Origin: Microbacterium stercoris
Lineage (GTDB): Bacteria > Actinomycetota > Actinomycetes > Actinomycetales > Microbacteriaceae
Direction of reading: 5' to 3'
Length of the DNA stretch: 64,000 nucleotides
NCBI RefSeq assembly: GCF_017592545.1
Contig: NZ_JAGFOA010000002.1
Location: forward strand, 124,001-188,000
Shown here piece by piece: positions 58,397-64,000 of this stretch (the first letter of the stretch is position 1; every line of letters begins with the position of its first letter). The notes under the pieces were generated by a model, which saw nothing but the letters and a program-made list of their open reading frames with translations, was not told the origin of the DNA and ran no database searches. The position numbers were made by a program, and so were the translations under genes.

Positions 58397-58966
58397 TCAG
58401 GCCAGCTCCCGCAGGATCGGCTGCATCGCCGCGTCGAACGCGGCCACATCCCCTCGCAGGGTGTCCGACACCGCGACCGTGAGGGATCCGATCCACCAGA
58501 CTCCGCGCTGCGAGAGCGGCAGCACCTGCACGTCGAGGCGGAACGGATGAGCGCGCCGCCCGGCGGCGCGCTCGAACTCGACCACGGCGCCCGCGTAGCC
58601 GCGGTACGCACGGTGCGTGCGCTCGTACCGCACGTATTCGGCCTCGGCGTAGGCGAGCGCCTGCGCGCCGAGCGGCTCGGCCGCGTCGCGCAGGTCGCCG
58701 GCGTGCACGGGCAGGGCGACGTGCGTGCGGAAGCTCTCGACGAGCTCGAGGGGAGTCGGGGAGAGGTGCGCCTCGGGCTCGACCGTCATCTCCCAGTACC
58801 GGCGCCATTGCATCTCGACGGCGTCCGAGGCGTCCTGCCCGCGCGCGACGCCGCGCAGCTGGGGCAGCTCGGCCGGATGCCGCACGCCCAGCGCCTGGCG
58901 CAGATAGAGCGCGACCAGCACCGAACGACCGCAGTCCTCGCGGACGTGCCACTCGGGGGAGGTCAT
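58397..58966 (-). CDS. Conserved hypothetical protein
   Basis: 189 residues from the ATG at 58966; a longer open frame to 59056 crosses the promoter. Soluble, with aromatic-rich helices (VEMQWRRYWEMTVEPEAHLSPTPLELVESFRTHVALP and ALAYAEAEYVRYERTHRAYRGYAGAVVEFERA) and a strand-rich C-terminus (LDVQVLPLSQRGVWWIGSLTVAVSD). No known domain recognised. It diverges from purM. Confidence 0.65.
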   Translation of the reverse strand: MTSPEWHVREDCGRSVLVALYLRQALGVRHPAELPQLRGVARGQDASDAVEMQWRRYWEMTVEPEAHLSPTPLELVESFRTHVALPVHAGDLRDAAEPLGAQALAYAEAEYVRYERTHRAYRGYAGAVVEFERAAGRRAHPFRLDVQVLPLSQRGVWWIGSLTVAVSDTLRGDVAAFDAAMQPILRELA

Positions 58967-58972
58967 GCGGCC

Positions 58973-58978
58973 ATTATC
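58973..58978 (-). promoter_or_regulatory. -10 element of the hypothetical gene at 58966 (leaderless)
   Basis: Minus-strand GATAAT, 6 nt, then ATG. Confidence 0.45.
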
Positions 58979-59037
58979 GGGGGCATGCAGGAGGGATCCG
59001 AAGCGACCCGGCGGTGCTTTCCCAGTATCTCGGCCGG

Positions 59038-59043
59038 TAGTCT
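59038..59043 (+). promoter_or_regulatory. -10 element of purM (leaderless)
   Basis: TAGTCT, 6 nt, then GTG at 59050. Confidence 0.5.
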
Positions 59044-59049
59044 TGTCGG

Positions 59050-60195
59050 GTGGCACCCGACCCCACCGAATCCACGTCCACCCGCCCCGCTTCGACCTAC
59101 GCCGAGGCCGGTGTCGACACGGCAGCCGGCGACCTCGCGGTCGAGCTGATGAAGGCGTCCGTCAAGGCCACTCACGGCTCCGAGGTGCTCGGAGGTGTCG
59201 GCGGCTTCGCCGGCCTGTTCGACGCGAGCGCCCTCGTCGGCATGAAGCGCCCCCTGCTGGCGACCTCCACCGACGGCGTCGGCACGAAGGTCGCCATCGC
59301 GCAGGCCATCGACAAGCACGACACCATCGGCCACGACCTCGTCGGCATGGTCGTCGACGACATCGTGGTGGTCGGCGCCAAGCCGCTGTTCATGACCGAC
59401 TACATCGCCACGGGCAAGGTGTTCCCGCAGCGGATCGCCGACATCGTGCGTGGCATCGCCGAGGCGTGCGCGCTCACGGGCACCGCGCTGGTCGGCGGCG
59501 AGACGGCCGAGCACCCGGGTCTGCTCGGCCAGAACGACTACGACGTCGCGGGCGCGGCGACCGGCGTCGTCGAGGCCGACAAGGTGCTGGGCGCCGAGCG
59601 CGTCCAGCCCGGCGACGCGGTGATCGCGCTGGCCTCGAGCGGCATCCACTCCAACGGATTCTCGCTCGTGCGCCACATCATCACGCGCGCCGGCATCCGC
59701 TACGGCGACCAGGCCTCCGACTTCGGCGTCACGTGGGGCGAGGCCCTGCTCGAGCCGACGCGTCTGTACACGACCCCGCTGCTCGAGCTCATCGCGACGC
59801 TCGGCGACGACGTCCACTCGCTCACGCACGTCACCGGCGGCGGCATCGCCGCGAACCTCGCGCGCGTGCTCCCCGTCGGCACGTGGGTCGACGTCGATCG
59901 CTCCACGTGGGCGCCCTCGACGGTGTTCCAGGTGCTGAGCGACATCGCCGGCACCTCTCTTGAGTCGAGCGAGGGCACGTGGAACCTCGGCATCGGGTTC
60001 ATGGCGATCGTGTCGGCGGACAAGGCCTCTGAGGCCATCGCGCAGATCGAGGCCTCGGGCATCTCCGCCTGGCAGGTCGGCGTCGTCCGCGACGACGCGC
60101 TGCCCACCACGGGCGGCGAATTCGAGCAGGGCGCCAAGGGCGTCGATGGCGGCGCCGTGCGACTGGTCGGCGAGTACGCCGGCCGCGGCGCCTGA
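59050..60195 (+). CDS. purM: Phosphoribosylformylglycinamidine cyclo-ligase (AIR synthase)
   Basis: 381 residues from a GTG. PurM fold: YAEAGVDTAAGDLAVELMK, LLATSTDGVGTKVAIA (metal/ATP site), DDIVVVGAKPLFMTDYIATG, GGETAEHPG and SSGIHSNGFSLVRHI are all present. It closes the imidazole ring of FGAM to AIR using ATP. The next gene, purF, begins 27 nt downstream, presumably in one operon. Confidence 0.97.
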   Translation: MAPDPTESTSTRPASTYAEAGVDTAAGDLAVELMKASVKATHGSEVLGGVGGFAGLFDASALVGMKRPLLATSTDGVGTKVAIAQAIDKHDTIGHDLVGMVVDDIVVVGAKPLFMTDYIATGKVFPQRIADIVRGIAEACALTGTALVGGETAEHPGLLGQNDYDVAGAATGVVEADKVLGAERVQPGDAVIALASSGIHSNGFSLVRHIITRAGIRYGDQASDFGVTWGEALLEPTRLYTTPLLELIATLGDDVHSLTHVTGGGIAANLARVLPVGTWVDVDRSTWAPSTVFQVLSDIAGTSLESSEGTWNLGIGFMAIVSADKASEAIAQIEASGISAWQVGVVRDDALPTTGGEFEQGAKGVDGGAVRLVGEYAGRGA

Positions 60196-60222
60196 GTTCA
60201 GGAACGGGACAAGCAACACCTC

Positions 60223-61695
60223 ATGTGCGGCATCGTCGGAATGGTCGGGCGCGCCCCGGTCAACCAGGACATCTACGACGCTCTCCTCCTCCTTCAGCAT
60301 CGCGGGCAGGATGCCACCGGCATCGCCACCGCCGAGCCCAACGGCGTGATGCACACGCACAAGGCCTCCGGCATGGTGCGCGAGGCCTTCCGCACGCGCG
60401 ACATGCGCTCGCTGCTCGGCAACGTCGGCCTCGGGCACGTGCGCTACGCGACGAAGGGCACCGCCTCGAGCGAGGAGGAGGCGCAGCCCTTCTACGTGAA
60501 CTCGCCGTACGGCATCATCCTGATCCACAACGGCAACCTCACCAACACCCGTGAGCTCACCGAGGACATGGCCCAGCGCGACCGCCGCCACCTCAACTCG
60601 TCGAGCGACACCGAGCTGCTGCTCAACGCGCTCGCCAACGAGCTGCAGGCCACCACGAGCCCGGTCGATCTCGAGCCCGAGCGCATCTTCGAGGCGGTCA
60701 CGCGCACGCACCGCCGCATCGAGGGCGCCTACGCGGTGATCGCGATCATCGCCGGGTACGGCCTGCTCGCCTTCCGCGACCCGCACGGCATCCGCCCGCT
60801 GATCCTGGGCCGCCGCGCGGCCGACGACGGCAAGGACGAGTGGGTCGTCACCAGCGAGTCGCTCGTGCTCGAGAACGGCGACTACGAGATCGTGCGCGAC
60901 ATCGAGCCCGGCGAGGCCGTCTTCATCACGGACGAGGGCGAGCTGTTCTCGAAGCAGTGCGCCGACGATCCGCGGCTGCTGCCCTGCTCGTTCGAGTACG
61001 TCTACCTCGCCCGCCCCGACTCGATCATGAACGGCGTGCCCGTCTACGAGTCGCGCCTGCGCATGGGCGAGAAGCTCGCCGCGACCATCGCGAAGACCGT
61101 GCCCGAGGGCTTCATCGACGTCGTGATGCCGATCCCCGACTCGTCGCGTCCTGCAGCGATGGAGGTCTCGCGTGTGCTCGGCATCGAGTACCGCGAGGGC
61201 TTCTACAAGAACCGCTACGTCGGCCGCACGTTCATCATGCCGGGCCAGGCGGCACGCAAGAAGAGCGTGCGTCAGAAGCTCAACGCGATGTCGAGCGAGT
61301 TCCGCGGCAAGAACGTGCTGCTCATCGACGACTCGATCGTGCGCGGCACCACGTCCAAGCAGATCGTGCAGATGGCGCGCGACGCCGGCGCGAAATCGGT
61401 GATCTTCGCCTCAGCCGCACCGCCCGTGCGCTTCCCGCACGTGTACGGCATCAACATGCCCTCGCGTCACGAGCTCATCGCGCACGGCCGCACGACCGAG
61501 GAGATCGCCGCCGAGCTCGGCGCCGACTACCTGGTGTACCAGGAGGTCGAGGATCTCAAGGCCGCGATCATCGAGAGCGCCGAGGGCGACCCGCGCTTCG
61601 ACGATCTCGATCTCAGCCCGTTCGACGGTCGCTACGTCACCGGCACGGTCTCGGACGAGTACCTCGCCTGGGTCGAGCAGACGCAGTCGTCCTGA
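60223..61695 (+). CDS. purF: Amidophosphoribosyltransferase
   Basis: 490 residues from the ATG at 60223. The N-terminal Ntn glutaminase has nucleophile Cys2 after Met removal (MCGIVGMVG) with no propeptide, then LLQHRGQDATGIA and VGLGHVRYATKG. The C-terminal PRTase has the PRPP loop VLLIDDSIVRGTTSKQIVQMARDAG. There are no Fe-S cysteine motifs, so it is of the E. coli type in this respect. First committed step of purine synthesis. Only a weak ribosome site (GGGAC) precedes it, in line with coupling to purM. Confidence 0.97.
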   Translation: MCGIVGMVGRAPVNQDIYDALLLLQHRGQDATGIATAEPNGVMHTHKASGMVREAFRTRDMRSLLGNVGLGHVRYATKGTASSEEEAQPFYVNSPYGIILIHNGNLTNTRELTEDMAQRDRRHLNSSSDTELLLNALANELQATTSPVDLEPERIFEAVTRTHRRIEGAYAVIAIIAGYGLLAFRDPHGIRPLILGRRAADDGKDEWVVTSESLVLENGDYEIVRDIEPGEAVFITDEGELFSKQCADDPRLLPCSFEYVYLARPDSIMNGVPVYESRLRMGEKLAATIAKTVPEGFIDVVMPIPDSSRPAAMEVSRVLGIEYREGFYKNRYVGRTFIMPGQAARKKSVRQKLNAMSSEFRGKNVLLIDDSIVRGTTSKQIVQMARDAGAKSVIFASAAPPVRFPHVYGINMPSRHELIAHGRTTEEIAAELGADYLVYQEVEDLKAAIIESAEGDPRFDDLDLSPFDGRYVTGTVSDEYLAWVEQTQSS

Positions 61696-61713
61696 CCTTC
61701 CGAAGGAACGCGA

Positions 61714-61744
61714 AAGGCGGCCCGGTCGATGACCGGGCCGCCTT
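61714..61744. terminator. Terminator behind purM-purF
   Basis: AAGGCGGCCCGGTC / GACCGGGCCGCCTT, 14 bp perfect with a 3-nt loop, 19 nt after the purF stop and also facing the convergent DUF3073 gene. Confidence 0.85.
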
Positions 61745-61786
61745 CTCACATTCTTGTGGCGAATGACACCACGCGAAGAGCGAGGA

Positions 61787-62014
61787 TCAGACGTGCTGGT
61801 GAGTCAGATGCTCGTCGGCCTCGTCTTCATCCTCGTCCGAGTCGTCGTCATCGTCGCCGCCATAGAGGTCGGCCCACTTGTCGACGTACTCGTTCTCGTC
61901 GTCCGACGGGTGCCCGAGCTCACGCTCGAGCGCCGAATAGTTCACAGTCGGGCTGAACGACTTCAATTCGCGGGCGAGCTTGGTGTGCTTCGCCTTCTGA
62001 CGGCCACGCCCCAT
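61787..62014 (-). CDS. DUF3073 protein
   Basis: 75 residues from the ATG at 62014 (MGRGRQKAKHTKLARELKSFSP, the invariant family start). Basic N-terminus, then an acidic C-terminus (GGDDDDDSDEDEDEADEH) and a short HLTHQHV end. Found throughout actinobacteria and commonly beside purF; function unknown. The charge asymmetry suggests nucleic-acid or ribosome contacts, but that is only a guess. Confidence 0.92.
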   Translation of the reverse strand: MGRGRQKAKHTKLARELKSFSPTVNYSALERELGHPSDDENEYVDKWADLYGGDDDDDSDEDEDEADEHLTHQHV

Positions 62015-62156
62015 GCGCGAGACCCCCTCACGTTGAGCCGGGATCTCTGTCCCTGGTCTGCTGCGGAAACCGGCTCGGAAAGCCGGTGAAGAGTAGCATT
62101 CAGGATACCACGCGGCCTCGACGCCTCGATCGGCCGCACCATCCGGAGGGGGTCGC

Positions 62157-62717
62157 ATGATGTCCGATCAGCCGAATGAGAACGTCGACGCGGTGCGCCG
62201 CGAGGCGCCACTAGACGCCGCGATGCACGGAGCCGTGATCGTCGGCATCATTCCAGAGCAGACCCCTCGGGTGCTCCAGGAGGCCGCGCACTACGCGCAG
62301 CTGCTCGGAGCGCCGCTGGTGGTGGTGCACGTCGACGTCACCCGCTTCGTGACCTACGAGGATCCGGATGGCTACGTGCACTCGGCCCCGGTCGACATCA
62401 GCGTGCAGGCCGGAGAGGGTGAGCTCGAGGCCGTCAAGGCCGCGGCCCAGCAGCACCTCGTGAACTTCGGCGGCACCTGGGAGGTGCGCCAGCTCGTGGG
62501 CGACCCCGCGCTGGCCATCAAGCACTTCGCCGACAAGATCGACGCGCGACTGATCGTGGTCGGCACCCGCAAGCGCGGCTTCGGCGAGTCGATCCGTCAG
62601 TTCTTCACCGGATCCGTCGCTGCCCGCCTCGCGCACCGGCAGCACCGCCCCGTGCTCGTGGTGCCGCAGGGCGAGCTGCTCAAGGACGACGAGGGCTTCC
62701 CCGAGGTCGACGTCTGA
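62157..62717 (+). CDS. Universal stress protein (UspA family)
   Basis: 186 residues from a double ATG (62157/62160) behind GGAGGGGG. A single Usp domain: HGAVIVGIIPEQTPRVLQEAAHYAQLLGAPLVVVHVD, and the nucleotide signature GTRKRGFGESIRQFFTGSVAARLAHRQHRPVLVVP, which fits G-2x-G-9x-G(S/T) and so indicates ATP binding. N-terminal 25 residues are a polar extension. The role is stress or dormancy related by family. Confidence 0.9.
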   Translation: MMSDQPNENVDAVRREAPLDAAMHGAVIVGIIPEQTPRVLQEAAHYAQLLGAPLVVVHVDVTRFVTYEDPDGYVHSAPVDISVQAGEGELEAVKAAAQQHLVNFGGTWEVRQLVGDPALAIKHFADKIDARLIVVGTRKRGFGESIRQFFTGSVAARLAHRQHRPVLVVPQGELLKDDEGFPEVDV

Positions 62718-62740
62718 CGCGGTCCGGGGGGCCTCGCCTC

Positions 62741-62862
62741 TTCGCTCGTCGAGCTGCCGACGCGGGCCGGGGCGCCTCGCCCCCTTCGCTCGTCGAGCTG
62801 CCGACGCGGGCCGGGGCGCCTCGCCCCGTTCGCTCGTCGAGCGAGCGAAGCGAGTCGAGACG
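62741..62862. repeat. 44-bp tandem repeat merging into a family-A palindromic repeat
   Basis: TTCGCTCGTCGAGCTGCCGA with GCGGGCCGGGGCGCCTCGCC recurs at 62741 and 62785. At 62827 it runs into the family-A unit (CGTTCGCTCGTCGAGCGAGC...GAGACG). It occupies the gap between the convergent Usp and PadR genes, where a terminator would be expected. Confidence 0.7.
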
Positions 62863-62875
62863 CCCGGACCTTCCG

Positions 62876-63490
62876 TCAGCGCTTGAGCGACGAGCTGAGC
62901 GACGAGGCCGCGGCCTCGAGCGCCGCGGTCAGCGCGTCGACCGTGGCCGGCAGCAGCTCGCCGCCGCGGGCGACGTGGCTGCGCAGATCCGCGCGCACGC
63001 GACCACGGAACTCCGCGATGGCCGCCTCGGCCCGGTGCAGCTCGGCACGAGCGCGGACGCGCGAGTCGTCCTCGGAGGGATCCGATGCGGACGAGGAAGC
63101 CCGCGGCGCCTCGTGCGCGGCGGCGGCGAGATCAGCCTTCAGGCTCTTCATCGCCTCGCGGACGTTCGAGCGCACCTCGTCGGCGATCGCGCGCACGGTG
63201 TCGGCGAGCCCCGCCTCGATGCCCTGGATGTCGGCGGCGCGCGACTCCACCTCGGCGCGGCCCGCGTCGGTGATCTCGTAGACGGTCTTGCGTCCGTCAG
63301 AGGTCTTGGTCACAAGGCCCTCCTCCTCGAGCTTCGCAAGGCGCGGATAGATCGTGCCCGCGCTGGGGGTGTAGGTGCCGCCCGTGCGCTCGGCGAGCGA
63401 CTGCATGATGTCGTAGCCGTGGCGCGGGGCGGAGGCCAGCAGGCTCAGCAGGTAGAGGCGCAGGTCTCCGTGAGAGAAGACGGGGGGCAT
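62876..63490 (-). CDS. PadR-family transcriptional regulator
   Basis: 204 residues from the ATG at 63490, which shares a base with the stop of the upstream DUF4097 gene (TGATG). The winged helix (about 8-85) has the PadR signature YLLSLLASAPRHGYDIMQSLAERTGGTYTPSAGTIYPRLAKLEEEGLV. A long helical C-terminus (about 95-204) is rich in Ala/Arg/Glu, with a serine-rich segment (ASSSASDPSEDDSR), and probably dimerises. Such regulators commonly repress the operon that they sit in, here with the DUF4097 protein. Confidence 0.9.
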   Translation of the reverse strand: MPPVFSHGDLRLYLLSLLASAPRHGYDIMQSLAERTGGTYTPSAGTIYPRLAKLEEEGLVTKTSDGRKTVYEITDAGRAEVESRAADIQGIEAGLADTVRAIADEVRSNVREAMKSLKADLAAAAHEAPRASSSASDPSEDDSRVRARAELHRAEAAIAEFRGRVRADLRSHVARGGELLPATVDALTAALEAAASSLSSSLKR

Positions 63491-64000
63491 CAGAGCACCT
63501 CCTCCGGGTCGGTCGGCGGCTCGGTCACGGACTGATCCGCGGCCGCGGCAGGGGTGTCCGAGGTCTGGCCGCCTGGCCGGCGCAGCACGGTGATCTCGCC
63601 CGAGACGGTGTTGGCGCGCACGTCGGCGAAGGATCCGGACAGCTCGCCGATCGACGCGTTCACGTTGCTCGGGCCGCCCGACGACCGCACGGTGCCGTCG
63701 ATGACGATGCGCCCGCTCGCCGATCGCGTGACGTAGTTGGCCGGCAGGCCCTCGTCGAGACGCACGGTGACGTTGCCGCTGACGGTGTTGACCGCGACCG
63801 CGTCGATCGCGCCCTCGGCGTCGATCATCGTGGTGCCGCCGACGGAGTCCACGTTCGCACGATGGATCCATCCGGAGACGGTGACGTCGCCCGAGACCGT
63901 GTTCGCCGAGAAGGCCCCGTTCAGTGCGCGGGCCTGCACGTCGCCGGAGACGGCGTTGGCCGTGAGGTCGCCGGTGAGTCCGTCGACGAGCACGTCGCCC
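63490..64000 (-). CDS. DUF4097 family beta-strand-repeat protein (partial, N-terminus off the right edge)
   Basis: About 170 C-terminal residues are visible; the frame is open to the edge. Repeated short strands (ANAVSGDVQARALNG, ANTVSGDVTVSGW, VNTVSGNVTVRL, ANTVSGEITVLRR) form the right-handed toast-rack/beta-helix of DUF4097. A Thr/Ala/Pro tail ends EPPTDPEEVL. The family occurs with PadR regulators and in envelope-stress systems such as LiaX. Coupled to the PadR gene by TGATG. Confidence 0.88.
   Translation of the reverse strand, partial: GDVLVDGLTGDLTANAVSGDVQARALNGAFSANTVSGDVTVSGWIHRANVDSVGGTTMIDAEGAIDAVAVNTVSGNVTVRLDEGLPANYVTRSASGRIVIDGTVRSSGGPSNVNASIGELSGSFADVRANTVSGEITVLRRPGGQTSDTPAAAADQSVTEPPTDPEEVL

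Overview
The window is chromosomal DNA from a very GC-rich actinobacterium, most likely a Microbacteriaceae member close to Microbacterium. The grounds are the dnaK-grpE-dnaJ-hspR operon with HAIR boxes, the complete GlgE alpha-glucan pathway, DUF3073, purine genes scattered as in that family, many ATGA/GTGA gene overlaps, and many genes with a -10 hexamer 6-7 nt before the start codon (leaderless mRNAs). No rRNA, tRNA, CRISPR array, transposase, integrase or phage gene was seen. Both edges cut genes: a UMF1-type MFS permease on the left and a DUF4097 protein on the right.

Layout. 1-7446: MFS permease, then the heat-shock operon dnaK-grpE-dnaJ-hspR, whose last gene overlaps glgX. 7468-17659: alpha-glucan block, with glgP on the minus strand and glgE-treS-mak-glgB on the plus strand. 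Trehalose goes to maltose (TreS), to maltose-1-phosphate (Mak), to linear glucan (GlgE) and to branched glucan (GlgB); GlgP and GlgX degrade it. 17872-25259: a locus that looks like a complete non-phosphorylating L-fucose pathway (FadR-type regulator, lactonase, FAH-type hydrolase, SDR, aldo/keto reductase, L-fuconate dehydratase). It is spread over three transcripts with look-alike promoter/operators and is interrupted by a ribokinase and a 1-kb palindromic repeat array. 25502-34855: small stress membrane protein, apt, secreted HNH nuclease, a NitT/TauT-type ABC transporter, a 2-hydroxyacid dehydrogenase, purQ-purS and a Gfo/Idh/MocA oxidoreductase. 34924-40995: cello-oligosaccharide operon (binding protein, two permeases, GH1 beta-glucosidase, LacI regulator) with two perfect CelR/CebR operators.

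41040-46487 is the accessory part: a PLDc_N protein, a GNAT, GC-rich direct repeats around a VOC gene, a DUF1801 gene, and a 3-kb island of atypical codon use. The island encodes a secreted S8 protease and a secreted Fn3-like protein whose cell-wall sorting signal is out of frame. It sits between two 61-bp direct repeats that each hold a terminator and a promoter.

46488-64000 is mostly ordinary core sequence: an NCS2 permease, a proline-rich membrane protein, a BCCT transporter, purC, a DUF998-like protein, an MFS exporter, purD, a lipoprotein plus CDF metal transporter, an SCP2-like protein, purM-purF, DUF3073, a universal stress protein, and a PadR/DUF4097 pair. All calls come from reading the sequence; no database search was run.
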